A stretch of 64,000 nucleotides of DNA, from contig NZ_JBKFGH010000020.1 of assembly GCF_051233475.1 (NCBI RefSeq), forward strand, positions 124,001 through 188,000, written 5' to 3'. How positions within the stretch are numbered: the stretch's first letter is position 1; every line of letters begins with the position of its first letter. Under the pieces are notes generated by a model, which searched no databases, was not told where the DNA came from, and saw only the letters and a list, made by a program, of their open reading frames with translations. Below are positions 1 to 8,424 of the stretch, piece after piece. A program made the position numbers and the translations under genes. This stretch comes from Bacillus_BU sp051233475 (lineage in GTDB: Bacteria; Bacillota; Bacilli; Bacillales; Cytobacillaceae).

Positions 1-18
1 CCCACTAAAGAAACCTCC
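1..18 (-). promoter_or_regulatory. Shine-Dalgarno site and probable GTG start of a leftward gene lying outside the window
   Basis: On the minus strand AAGGAGG is followed eight bases later by a GTG at positions 5 to 3, so a leftward gene may begin here with only its first codon inside the window. In B. subtilis cotH is also transcribed away from a coat gene, but nothing here identifies this neighbour. Spacing and motif strength are seen; the existence of the gene is inferred. Confidence 0.3.
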
Positions 19-217
19 TTAATTTAATTGCTGTTGAAAAGAAACTAAATTATTGAAAATAAATGCTTAAAATGTCTATCTAGTTCTTTTCCCTTGTATA
101 AAGTACGCAGAAATAAACAAATTGCCTGAGACAAACGTGTATTTTTTAAAAAAATTGATGAACGCCTTATGTGTCAAATGTCATTGCTCATCATACGTAT
201 AAATTAAAAAGAAAGGG

Positions 218-1324
218 ATGAAAAATTTGAATAAACATACAAGTACGGACCTCCCTATTTACCAACTATATATTCATCCTTTTGATGTAAGTGAGATGAA
301 AAAAGATATTTGGTGTGACGACCCCGTTCCGGCAAAATTGACAATTGAAAAAAAGAAACTAAATGTTGATATTTCCTACCGTGGCTCTCATATTCGAAAG
401 CTTAAGAAAAAATCCTATCATCTACGTTTTATAAAGCCGGCCATGTATAGAAATTCGAAAGAAATGCATCTCAATGCAGAGTTTAAAGATCCTTCTTTAA
501 TAAGAAACAAATTATCTTTAGATTTCTTCTCGGATATCGGTGTGCTATCCCCACGATCAAGACATGTATTTATTAAAATTAATGGCAAAAATGAGGGTGT
601 TTACTTGGAATTAGAGTCTGTGGATGAAAATTTCTTAACATCAAGACAATTGCCATCCGGGGCTATTTTTTATGCAGTTGATGGCGATGCAAACTTCTCC
701 TTGATAAGTGATTTAGATAAGGAAGTAAAAAAATCCTTAGATTTGGGGTATGAAAAAAAGGTTGGCTTAGAGCAGGATGAGTATTACTTACAGGAAATGA
801 TATTCCAAGTAAACTCAATATTAAGAGCTGATTTTGAAAAAGAAATTGAAAAATATATAAATGTTGATAAATATCTCCGTTGGCTTTCAGGGGTGGTGTT
901 TACCCAGAATTATGATGGTTTTGTTCATAATTATGCGTTATATAGAAACGGAGAAACCGGACAATTTGAGATGATTCCATGGGATTATGATGCGACCTGG
1001 GGAAGGGATGTCAACGGGAAATACATGAATGAAGATTATGTTAGAATCTTGGGTTTCAATACTTTAACAGCAAGGATTCTGGATGTGGATCCTTTTAGGA
1101 AAAAATACAAAGCTCTCCTCGAACAAATCATGAACCACCAATTTACAGTTGAATATATGAAACCATTAATCTATGAACTTACATCACAAATTCGACCGCA
1201 TGTCCTAATGGATCCATATGAAAAGGGAAATATTGATCAATTCGATAAAGAACCGGAATTTATTATTCGATATATCAAAGCAAGGACAAAATACTTAAAA
1301 AGTAAATTATATAAACTAGATTAG
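218..1324 (+). CDS. cotH: CotH-family spore coat protein kinase
   Basis: This 368-residue protein matches the CotH family, atypical protein kinases that phosphorylate spore coat proteins on serine. Visible family marks are the YRGSHIRKLKKKSYHL segment near residues 53-68 (nucleotide-binding side) and the QNYDGFVHN and MIPWDYDATWGRD motifs near residues 228-265, which carry the metal-binding and catalytic acidic residues. The length is that of B. subtilis CotH. The ATG at 218 follows an AAGAAAGGG ribosome site. The next gene encodes a CotB-like protein; in B. subtilis CotB is a known CotH substrate, so the adjacency supports a kinase-substrate pair. Expression is probably late, in the mother cell, but no clear sigma-K promoter was established. 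Confidence 0.93.
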   Translation: MKNLNKHTSTDLPIYQLYIHPFDVSEMKKDIWCDDPVPAKLTIEKKKLNVDISYRGSHIRKLKKKSYHLRFIKPAMYRNSKEMHLNAEFKDPSLIRNKLSLDFFSDIGVLSPRSRHVFIKINGKNEGVYLELESVDENFLTSRQLPSGAIFYAVDGDANFSLISDLDKEVKKSLDLGYEKKVGLEQDEYYLQEMIFQVNSILRADFEKEIEKYINVDKYLRWLSGVVFTQNYDGFVHNYALYRNGETGQFEMIPWDYDATWGRDVNGKYMNEDYVRILGFNTLTARILDVDPFRKKYKALLEQIMNHQFTVEYMKPLIYELTSQIRPHVLMDPYEKGNIDQFDKEPEFIIRYIKARTKYLKSKLYKLD

Positions 1325-1447
1325 TGGTAGGGAAGTATAAATAATTTTTTTAAATAATTAGGCATGTTTACTAGGTCAATAGACACCAATGATACGTATA
1401 TATGGATTATAAATAACCATCATGGATATTTGACAAGGAGGATAATA

Positions 1448-2431
1448 ATGAACAATGACCTTGCTGAATCATATCACGCATTTCTTGAGTCGTTGAAAGG
1501 AAAGACCGTGACCATTTATCGAGGGGGGCCAGAGTCAAAAACAGGGTTGCTGCTTGATGTCAAAAGCGACTACGTAACTCTTTATTCACAAAACAACAAT
1601 AATAATAACAATCAAAACAATCAACAAAACAACCAACAAAACAATAATAATCAAAACTCAGTAATCTATTATCAAGCAAAACACGTAAAGAGTATTAGTG
1701 AGGATTCTATTACGAATTCAACGCAAACGACTCAAGTTAACCAAGAAAATGTAGAATTTTTAAAAGCAGAAGATTTTGTCGGTTTAATCAAAAATTTACT
1801 AAAAGAAACAATTCAGATCAACCAAGGTGGTCCGGAATCAAAATACGGTACATTGCTTGGTGTTTCAAATGATTTCATCGCTATATATACTGAAGATGAT
1901 GGAATTGTGTATTTCAATGTAAATCATGTAAAAAGTGTGAGCAAATATCAAGATAATAATAACAATCAAAACAGCCAGCAAAACAATCAAAACGTCCAAA
2001 ATATTGTTACGCAACAAGTGTACCCGGAAATTATTGAAGCGAAAGATTTCCAAAATGTATTTCAACACTTAGCCCATAAATGGGTTTCCATTAACCGTGG
2101 TGGTCCTGAAGCAATGGAGGGTGTACTGGTTGAAAATGTTGGAGGCCATTATACGCTTGTCAGTAACCAGGAAGTGCTAAGAATTCACCCTTACCATATA
2201 AAAAGCATTAGTTCTGGACCAAAGGGATCTTTAAGTGAAAATAATCAAAGCGATGATAACAATGAGAACGAACAAAATAATCAAACTGTCCAAAACAATT
2301 CCAATCAAACCAAATCTAATAATAAAAATAAAAACAGAGAATCGAAAAAGTCTTCTTCGTCTAGAAATGTAGAGAGTAAACGTGAAAAAGTGGTAAAAAC
2401 CATCGATTATGTATGGAAGGGAATAAACTAA
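1448..2431 (+). CDS. cotB: CotB-like spore coat protein with three repeated domains
   Basis: The 327-residue protein contains three copies of a module with the core RGGPE..G.L..V..(D/G).(I/Y).(L/I) near residues 20-75, 118-170 and 210-255. The modules are separated by Asn/Gln-rich linkers, the first an almost uninterrupted N/Q run. The C-terminus is Ser/Lys/Asn-rich (KKSSSSRNVESKREK), like the tail of B. subtilis CotB that CotH phosphorylates. ATG 1448 is chosen because AAGGAGG lies seven bases upstream; an in-frame codon at 1364 has no ribosome site. The product is predicted to be an outer-coat structural protein. Its Ser-rich tail is much shorter than in B. subtilis CotB, so it may be a CotB paralogue rather than the strict orthologue. 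Confidence 0.85.
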   Translation: MNNDLAESYHAFLESLKGKTVTIYRGGPESKTGLLLDVKSDYVTLYSQNNNNNNNQNNQQNNQQNNNNQNSVIYYQAKHVKSISEDSITNSTQTTQVNQENVEFLKAEDFVGLIKNLLKETIQINQGGPESKYGTLLGVSNDFIAIYTEDDGIVYFNVNHVKSVSKYQDNNNNQNSQQNNQNVQNIVTQQVYPEIIEAKDFQNVFQHLAHKWVSINRGGPEAMEGVLVENVGGHYTLVSNQEVLRIHPYHIKSISSGPKGSLSENNQSDDNNENEQNNQTVQNNSNQTKSNNKNKNRESKKSSSSRNVESKREKVVKTIDYVWKGIN

Positions 2432-2477
2432 CTGTAAAACAGATGTTCTTAAAATATACTCATATTCTATTTCAATG

Positions 2478-2514
2478 AATGGTGCATTAGTGACTAAGCT
2501 GATGCACCATTTTA
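2478..2514 (+). terminator. Intrinsic terminator between the two cotB-like genes
   Basis: Perfect nine-base arms ATGGTGCAT and ATGCACCAT flank a 14-base loop and are followed by TTTTAT. The hairpin separates the transcripts of the two coat genes or attenuates read-through. Confidence 0.65.
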
Positions 2515-2545
2515 TCTAACTATCAACAACGGGAGGGGGGAAGAC

Positions 2546-3220
2546 ATGACAAGCATAAAAAATCTATTAGGTAAGGAAGTTGAAATTGAAATCTCCGGCA
2601 AAACCTTCTTTAAAGGGCTGCTGATTGACATGGGACTCGATATTATAGTTCTTTTTAATGGGGAGCAGTACTTATACATCCCCTTAATGCACCTTCATAA
2701 TTTAAGCGAAAGAACGATTAAACCAAATGAAGAAAATACCGAAAAACCAACAATGAAAATGCCTTTTCAAAATGAGCAAGAAACGATCTCGTATCGGAAA
2801 ATTTTAAATAATGCCAAAGGGCAGTTTTTAGAAATCTTTGTTACCGGAAACCGCTCTATCCATGGCTACATTACAAGCGTTCTCAATGATTATATTGTAT
2901 TTTATTCACCTGTTTATAAAACAATCTTTGTTTCAATGCAACATTTAAAATGGCTAATTCCTTATTCAACAGCGTTAACACCTTATACATTAAGCAATTC
3001 AGTGTTACCTGTTGTCCCTTCAAGCATTCCGCTTGCACGTTCGTTTGAAGAACAATTAAAAAAATACGAAGGTCAGCTTCTAGTCTTTGATTTAGGTGAT
3101 AATCCAGATAAGGTTGGTTTAGTAAAAGGCATTAGCAATAATATTGTTACTCTCACCACTGCTGGGGGCCAAACAATCTTTTGGAAACTCATGCATCTAA
3201 AGACAGTTCATATTCCATAA
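2546..3220 (+). CDS. Second CotB-type coat protein, short form
   Basis: The 224-residue product repeats the CotB module in divergent form: one copy at residues 3-55 (GKEVEIEISGKTFFKGLLIDMG), one at 88-145 (GQFLEIFVTGNRSIHGYITSVLNDYIVFYS) and a third at 173-224 (GQLLVFDLGDNPDKVGLVKGI). Each copy ends in a conserved MQHL/MHLK-type segment. It lacks the Asn/Gln linkers and the Ser/Lys tail of its neighbour, so it is unlikely to be a CotH target. A very strong GGGAGGGGGG site precedes ATG 2546. Position next to cotH and cotB suggests a coat role; family membership is inferred from the internal repeats. Confidence 0.75.
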   Translation: MTSIKNLLGKEVEIEISGKTFFKGLLIDMGLDIIVLFNGEQYLYIPLMHLHNLSERTIKPNEENTEKPTMKMPFQNEQETISYRKILNNAKGQFLEIFVTGNRSIHGYITSVLNDYIVFYSPVYKTIFVSMQHLKWLIPYSTALTPYTLSNSVLPVVPSSIPLARSFEEQLKKYEGQLLVFDLGDNPDKVGLVKGISNNIVTLTTAGGQTIFWKLMHLKTVHIP

Positions 3221-3266
3221 AGTGTGAAAAACTTCTGGACTAAAACGCCCCTGAAGTATTACCTTC

Positions 3267-3308
3267 AAAAAGAACTACCAATGAGAATGCTCATTGGTAG
3301 TTCTTTTT
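3267..3308. terminator. Bidirectional terminator between convergent genes
   Basis: A 19-base perfect inverted repeat (AAAAAGAACTACCAATGAG and its complement, 4-base loop) has an A-run on one side and a T-run on the other. It can end the coat-gene transcript and the leftward transporter transcript. Confidence 0.9.
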
Positions 3309-3364
3309 GAGTTTTGCTAATAAAATACAGCTACATGAGTATGTTGGTTCTGAATCATACCTAT

Positions 3365-4720
3365 TTAATAAAACACAAGTTTAATCCAGTAGTATAGACA
3401 AATCAACGTAAAAAACATGGCCGAGGGAATGGTGAGGATCGTAACGCTAATATATTGTTTCCAGGTTATTTTTACATTGTTTTGCCGTAAAATATGCATC
3501 CATATTAATGAAGCTAATGTGCCGATAGGGAGGAGAAGGGATCCAATATCACTACCGATAATATTCGCTAAATAGATGGTTTTTACGGTAAGCGGGTCAA
3601 GCCCCATATCTGTTAGCGCAAGGGTGCCAATCATTAACGCCGGGTGATTATTAAATAAATTCGAAAGGACAGCTGTTAATGTACCCATTATTAAGCTCGC
3701 ATGTAACAGACTTGTTGAGACAATCGGTTCAAGGAAATCAGTGAGCACGTCCGTTAATCCAATATTGTTTAATCCAAAAATAATCACATACATATTAAAG
3801 GCAAAAACGAGAATGTGCCATGGAGTTTTCTTAAACATATCGATCGGATTAATTTTTAAAACATACCAACGCCATCCTAATAATACAATAGAACAAAGGA
3901 CGGAAACGAGCGAAATAGATATCCCGAAATAGGAGGCGACAAATAGGCTAATCCTTACAAAAATAATAAAAAGTACGACAAGGATTAAGAATCTTGACTG
4001 TTTTTTTAAAAGAACCTTATCAGGTTTAAACTGTAATGGATGAAGGCTATTAAACTGTATTTGGTTATATTGGTTTGTGTTCATTGGAATGGTTTTAGGA
4101 AGATTATTATAAAAGGTAATAAAGAGGAGGCAGGTTAGGAAAATTAACCCTAAGGTTGCAGGTACAAACATCATGGCTGTTTGAAGATACAAATCCAATC
4201 CGATAATTTCAAGAGAAATGAGATTTACAATATTGCTAACTCCAATGGCTGCACTTGATGCTGTTGCAATAATGGCTCCACTAATTAAATAGGGTATTTT
4301 TTGATGCGATTTTAACCCAATATTTTTAAAGGCCATGATCAATATAGGTGTTGTTATTAAGATACTGCCATCGTTATTCAAAAATAGGGTCATCAAAAAG
4401 CAAAGTAAATTTGTCAACCAAAACAGTCTTATACCTGAATTCTTAGTTGCAATGAGCAGCTTCGCTGCAACCCAATGAAAGAAGCCGAAGCTTTCAAGTG
4501 CGAGTGCCATGACCATGGTTGAAATAATTGTAATGGCAGCTCCACTAACCTTTGATCCAATTTCCCCTAAATCTGTAATCGAAACGCTTCCACTTAAGAA
4601 TACAAGTATCGCTCCTAGAGTGGCGGGGATCGCTTCGTTTATTCCTTTAGGTCTCCAAAAAATAAGTGTCATTGTTAATAAAAATGCAAAGATAGTGAAA
4701 AAAGGTGTGAACTCTGTCAA
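3365..4720 (-). CDS. ArsB/NhaD-family ion transporter
   Basis: This is a 451-residue polytopic membrane protein of the ion transporter superfamily that includes ArsB, NhaD and SLC13-type carriers. Family marks include FLNNDGSILITTPILIMAF and the mirrored LSNLFNNHPALMIGTLAL, corresponding to the two inverted re-entrant halves. About 10-12 hydrophobic segments are visible. It resembles the B. subtilis YdfA/YwrK group annotated as ArsB-like. No arsR or arsC lies nearby, so arsenite export is unproven and another anion is possible. The start is set by AGGAGG at 4734-4729: TTG 4720 sits at eight-base spacing, whereas GTG 4729 and TTG 4726 overlap or crowd the site. Confidence 0.8.
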   Translation of the reverse strand: MTEFTPFFTIFAFLLTMTLIFWRPKGINEAIPATLGAILVFLSGSVSITDLGEIGSKVSGAAITIISTMVMALALESFGFFHWVAAKLLIATKNSGIRLFWLTNLLCFLMTLFLNNDGSILITTPILIMAFKNIGLKSHQKIPYLISGAIIATASSAAIGVSNIVNLISLEIIGLDLYLQTAMMFVPATLGLIFLTCLLFITFYNNLPKTIPMNTNQYNQIQFNSLHPLQFKPDKVLLKKQSRFLILVVLFIIFVRISLFVASYFGISISLVSVLCSIVLLGWRWYVLKINPIDMFKKTPWHILVFAFNMYVIIFGLNNIGLTDVLTDFLEPIVSTSLLHASLIMGTLTAVLSNLFNNHPALMIGTLALTDMGLDPLTVKTIYLANIIGSDIGSLLLPIGTLASLIWMHILRQNNVKITWKQYISVTILTIPSAMFFTLICLYYWIKLVFY

Positions 4721-4903
4721 ATTCAACACCTCCTCTCTAATGATTGGAAATGTATCGAATGTACCACTCCTTTGTGTCCTATATTATTATCCGTACTGTA
4801 TGTATACGTGTCCAAGCGGGAAGTTGTACTAAACGATTGAATCAAATCAGCAAAAATCCACGTTTGTCTTTTAATGATATTTGCCCCATTAAGATATAAG
4901 CCT

Positions 4904-4928
4904 AAAAAAAACCCCCTTTGAAGGGGGC
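4904..4928 (-). terminator. Terminator of the symporter operon
   Basis: On the minus strand GCCCCCTT-CAAAGGGGG forms a short GC-rich hairpin followed by eight T residues, placed 43 bases beyond the stop codon of the symporter gene. Confidence 0.85.
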
Positions 4929-4970
4929 AAATCTATAAATTAGGGTAGGAGTGTCACTTAAGGGTGAAAA

Positions 4971-6512
4971 TTAATTGACAGAGTTGTGGATTCCAGTATT
5001 CGCTTTTACGACAATTTCATCAAACTTCTTCGCATCGGATTTTTTCGAAGAAAGAAGTGTGCCAAGGATCGCAGCGATGAAACCTACAGGTATTGAAATA
5101 ATCCCTGGATTCGTTAAAGTAATTAATGGATCCCCAACAAAGATGGCTTTCCCCACTTCTGGAGACCATACATTCGGGCTAACCGCCACTAGGATTAGTG
5201 CAGAGAATAATCCCACTAACATACCAGTAATCGCACCTGTTGTATTAAAGCGTTTCCAGAAGATTGTTAACAGGATAATTGGTAAATTGGCACTTGCTGC
5301 TACTGCAAAGGCAAGGGCGACTAAGAATGCAACATTCATTTTTTGAGCAAATAAAGCGAGGATGATAGACAATATTGCAACACCAACAGATGCCCAACGA
5401 GCAGCGACGATCTGCTCCTTTTCAGTTGCCTTGCCACGACGGATAATGTGGCTATAAAAATCATGTGCGAAAGCAGATGCTGCTGTAAGAACGAGACCGG
5501 CTACTACCGCTAAAATAGTAGCAAATGCTACAGCCGATACAAACGCAAACAGGAAGTCTCCGCCTAATGCTTTTGCTAGAAGAGGTGCAGCCATATTTCC
5601 ACCTGCATCAGCAGCAATAATATTATCAAATCCAACAAATGCTGCCGCTCCAAAACCAAGGAAGATCGTCATAACATAGAAGATACCGATAATCCATGTT
5701 GCATAAACAACGGATTTACGAGCTGTAGTCGCATCTTTTACAGTGAAGAAGCGAATCAAAATATGTGGTAATCCAGCAGTCCCGAGTACGAGCGCCAGAT
5801 TAAGAGATATCATATCAAGCGGATTTTTAAACTTGTTGCCTGGATTTAAGTATGAACCTTCTAAAGGAGTTGCAGCTTTTAATTCTGAGAACATTTTCAT
5901 TACACTGAAATCGAATTTTGCAAATACGATCATTGAAATGATAAAAGTCCCGATCATTAACAATACGGCTTTAACAATTTGTACCCAGCTTGTTGCCGTC
6001 ATACCGCCGAATACAACGTAAACTGTCATTAAAGTACCTACAATAAGGACAGAGTATACATAATCAATACCAAGTAAAAGCTTAATGAGGCCGCCAGCAC
6101 CTACTAGTTGCGCAATCATATAGAAAATTGAAATGGCCATTGTGTTAAGCGCTGCTACACCACGAACCTTTTTATCATCAAATCTTGCTGCAATCATATC
6201 AGCTAATGTATACTTTCCGAGATTACGAAGAGGTTCAGCAACTATATACAAAACAACTAAGTATGCAACAAGGAAACCAATACTGTAAAAGAATCCATCG
6301 AATCCATTAAGAGCGATCATTCCGGCGATCCCTAAGAATGAGGCAGCGGACATATAGTCTCCTGCAATCGCCATTCCATTTTGCCATCCAGTTAAACTGC
6401 CGTCTGCTGTATAAAAATCACTAGTGGTTTTAGTCTTTTTTGAAGCAAAGTAGGTAATAACAAGTGTTAATCCAACGATGGCCAAAAATAGTATGAATGC
6501 GAGTGTATTCAA
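4971..6512 (-). CDS. actP: Acetate-type solute:sodium symporter
   Basis: This 513-residue transporter belongs to the solute:sodium symporter family. It is closest in pattern to ActP/YwcA, which take up acetate, glycolate or related short monocarboxylates with sodium. The start reads TSDFYTADGSLTGWQNGMAIAGDYMSAASFLG, the typical ActP signature in the first two helices, and about 13 hydrophobic segments follow. Translation starts at TTG 6512, with AAGGGGG seven bases upstream. The gene follows a DUF485 gene by 12 bases, the standard two-gene arrangement for ActP-type carriers. The exact substrate is not shown by sequence. Acetate or glyoxylate-related acids would fit the malate synthase gene elsewhere in the window, but the two loci are not linked. 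Confidence 0.87.
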   Translation of the reverse strand: MNTLAFILFLAIVGLTLVITYFASKKTKTTSDFYTADGSLTGWQNGMAIAGDYMSAASFLGIAGMIALNGFDGFFYSIGFLVAYLVVLYIVAEPLRNLGKYTLADMIAARFDDKKVRGVAALNTMAISIFYMIAQLVGAGGLIKLLLGIDYVYSVLIVGTLMTVYVVFGGMTATSWVQIVKAVLLMIGTFIISMIVFAKFDFSVMKMFSELKAATPLEGSYLNPGNKFKNPLDMISLNLALVLGTAGLPHILIRFFTVKDATTARKSVVYATWIIGIFYVMTIFLGFGAAAFVGFDNIIAADAGGNMAAPLLAKALGGDFLFAFVSAVAFATILAVVAGLVLTAASAFAHDFYSHIIRRGKATEKEQIVAARWASVGVAILSIILALFAQKMNVAFLVALAFAVAASANLPIILLTIFWKRFNTTGAITGMLVGLFSALILVAVSPNVWSPEVGKAIFVGDPLITLTNPGIISIPVGFIAAILGTLLSSKKSDAKKFDEIVVKANTGIHNSVN

Positions 6513-6524
6513 GTTTTTTCCCCC

Positions 6525-6866
6525 TTAGTTCTTAGATTCTTCGATAATTTCCTCAACCATTTGGTCAAATTTGCCAGCTTTTCGAGAATACACGCCGCAG
6601 AGGGACCATGTCATGACAAATTGTGCAAATGCAAAAACCCAAGCCCAGCTAATCTCACCAAAAGCTTTTCCGTTTAAAACGTCTGAGTATGCGGTTAGTA
6701 ACGGAAGGGTGAAATAAAACGCTAAGAAAAACACAGACATTGGCAAGATAAAGCTTCGTTTCTGACTAAGAAGTCTTTTAAACGATGGTGTTTGTACAAT
6801 TTGTGAGTAATCAAGATCTGCTGTTTTTTCAAATTCCCTCTTGTAAGCCTTTTCATTTGCTCCCAT
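6525..6866 (-). CDS. DUF485 membrane protein, partner of the symporter
   Basis: This 113-residue protein has two hydrophobic helices (about residues 40-65 and 75-95) and an N-terminal FKRLLSQKRSFILPMSVFFLAFY stretch typical of DUF485 (YjcH-type). Proteins of this family are encoded directly before ActP-type symporters and are thought to assist them; no activity is established. ATG 6866 is chosen because AAGGAGG lies seven bases upstream; an in-frame extension to 6908 has no ribosome site. It is the first gene of the two-gene operon and carries a clear sigma-A promoter. Confidence 0.85.
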   Translation of the reverse strand: MGANEKAYKREFEKTADLDYSQIVQTPSFKRLLSQKRSFILPMSVFFLAFYFTLPLLTAYSDVLNGKAFGEISWAWVFAFAQFVMTWSLCGVYSRKAGKFDQMVEEIIEESKN

Positions 6867-6919
6867 ATAAATCCTCCTTATAATTAATTTGCTATGACTG
6901 ACCGCCAATCACATGTTTC

Positions 6920-6948
6920 ATTATAATCTTTTTGCATTATTTTGTAAA
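6920..6948 (-). promoter_or_regulatory. Sigma-A promoter of the DUF485-symporter operon
   Basis: On the minus strand TTTACA and a perfect TATAAT are separated by exactly 17 bases. The predicted transcript start is about 45 bases before ATG 6866. The rest of the 6867-7126 gap is AT-rich and shows no further recognisable site. Confidence 0.7.
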
Positions 6949-7126
6949 TTTAGAAAATTAAAAATATTTTCTTCAATTTTCTACAAAATAGTTTAAAAAA
7001 TTCACGATAAAACAGAATATTTACGTTTTAAAGCACGAAATTTATGTTTAAAACAAGAGATTTTTCCGTCTTGGTGAAATGGGGTTTCTTGATCGGAAAT
7101 CAACATCCAACTTTAAATAGGCATAC

Positions 7127-7164
7127 ATAAAAAAGCCCCAAATCCGTCTTTGTAGGATTTGGGG
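7127..7164 (-). terminator. Terminator of nifS
   Basis: On the minus strand CCCCAAATCC pairs with GGATTTGGGG across a nine-base loop and is followed by GCTTTTTT. It lies 18 bases beyond the nifS stop codon. Confidence 0.88.
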
Positions 7165-7181
7165 TAATGTATTAAACTACC

Positions 7182-8318
7182 TCATAACTTATTTAACTTC
7201 CCTATCTTAACCAAAAGTTGAGCAAGATTTTTCATATCCTCTTCGGAAGTATCCCGACCAAATGAGATTCGAAAATATTCTTTTGCTTTTTTTCCCGAAA
7301 TCCTTAAAGCTTTCATTGCTAGGGCAGGCGTCAGCATGCCACTATGACAGGCGCTGCCAGTCGAAATAGCGTATCCATTTCGGTTACATTCCAACAACAC
7401 CCACTGACCTTCAATACCATTCATGCTCATCCCGATAATACTAGACAACTGATTTGGTCCAATTGATCCGTGGATTTGAATGGAATGTTGAAATGAACTT
7501 AGGGCATCAAGGAAGATATTTCTAAGCTTTAAATACTTTTGTTTATTTTCGTGTAGCTGTTCGTGAGCTTTTTTTGCTGCGATCGTTAAAGCGGCAATGC
7601 CAGGAACATTAACGGTTCCGGGCCGGAAGCCTTTTTCATGTGTTGTACTGGGGAAAAATGGAGCCCAGTTTACTTGTGGTCGGAGATAGACTGCCCCAGT
7701 TCCTTTAGGGCCATACACTTTATGACCGGAAATAGCGAGACTATCGACAAATGGAGAAATTTCTTTAAGATCGAGCTTTCCAAAGGTTTGAACACAATCA
7801 GAATGGAAGAGAATGTTCCGTTCTTTGCAAATTTCCCCAATTTCCGCAATGGGCTGAATCGTGCCAATTTCTGAATTTCCATGCTGAATGACCGCAAGAA
7901 CTGTATCATCTGTTATCGCTTTTGCGAATTCCTTAGTTTCAATTAAACCTTCCTCATTAAAAGGTAAATAAGTAATTCGATAGCCACTTCGTTCCATTCT
8001 CTCCATTACACTGTGAATCGAAGAGTGCTCCGCTATACTGGTAATAATATGGCTACCAGCTTTATGTCTACAGGAAAGTAAGGCTTCTATTGCCAGGAAA
8101 TTCCCCTCAGAACCTCCACTTGTAAAAAAGACGCCATCTTTTTCAACACCCAGAATTCTTGAGAACTCAGCACGGCACCCTTCAAGAAGGTTCCTGGCTT
8201 CCTCTCCGATATCGTGGAGACTGTTTGAATTCCCAAAGTATTGGGTTGCAACCTTTACATATATATTTGCTGCCTCTTCATCAAGGGGACAAGTTGCGGC
8301 GTAGTCTAAATATTTCAT
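7182..8318 (-). CDS. nifS: Cysteine desulfurase NifS linked to NAD synthesis
   Basis: This 378-residue PLP-dependent class V aminotransferase fold removes sulfur from cysteine for Fe-S cluster assembly. Seen motifs are YLDYAATCPLDEEA at the start, the cofactor contacts GGSEGNFLAIEA and NSEIGTIQPI, the PLP lysine in SGHKVYGPKG and the catalytic cysteine in TGSACHSG. ATG 8318 follows GGGAGGG at good spacing; the upstream extension to 8363 would run into the regulatory region. It is transcribed away from nadBCA, as in B. subtilis, where NifS supplies the [4Fe-4S] cluster of quinolinate synthase NadA. The nadR/yrxA gene that follows nifS in B. subtilis is absent here. Confidence 0.93.
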   Translation of the reverse strand: MKYLDYAATCPLDEEAANIYVKVATQYFGNSNSLHDIGEEARNLLEGCRAEFSRILGVEKDGVFFTSGGSEGNFLAIEALLSCRHKAGSHIITSIAEHSSIHSVMERMERSGYRITYLPFNEEGLIETKEFAKAITDDTVLAVIQHGNSEIGTIQPIAEIGEICKERNILFHSDCVQTFGKLDLKEISPFVDSLAISGHKVYGPKGTGAVYLRPQVNWAPFFPSTTHEKGFRPGTVNVPGIAALTIAAKKAHEQLHENKQKYLKLRNIFLDALSSFQHSIQIHGSIGPNQLSSIIGMSMNGIEGQWVLLECNRNGYAISTGSACHSGMLTPALAMKALRISGKKAKEYFRISFGRDTSEEDMKNLAQLLVKIGKLNKL

Positions 8319-8364
8319 GTTACCCTCCCGTTTACAGCAAATTTCGAAAAAAATACTTGTCATA

Positions 8365-8399
8365 AGTTTAAAACTGTGTAAAGATATGTGTCAAGACAC
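8365..8399. promoter_or_regulatory. nifS promoter overlapped by a candidate NiaR/NadR operator
   Basis: The inverted repeat GTGTC-AA-GACAC sits at 8388-8399. On the minus strand it covers the -35 hexamer TTGACA of a nifS promoter whose -10 is TAAACT after 18 bases. On the plus strand it lies just downstream of TTGTCA (8357-8362) with a weak TAAAGA -10. A repressor bound here could shut off both nifS and nadBCA, as the NAD-responsive NiaR (YrxA/NadR) does in B. subtilis. The repeat and promoter elements are seen; the regulator identity is inferred. Confidence 0.5.
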
Positions 8400-8424
8400 T
8401 TGTTGCGTCCAGGAGGGAATAGTT

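Noticed and set aside
3365..4720. Arsenic resistance locus
   Set aside because: ArsB-like transporter fold only; no arsR, arsC or arsA nearby, and related YdfA/YwrK proteins have no proven arsenic role.
4509..4832. 107-codon plus-strand frame opposite the ArsB-like gene
   Set aside because: Mostly antisense of a membrane protein; no ribosome site.
8317..8424. Upstream extension of nadB to 8317
   Set aside because: It would cover the operator and the nifS ribosome site; AGGAGGG points to TTG 8425, where the FAD motif is correctly placed.
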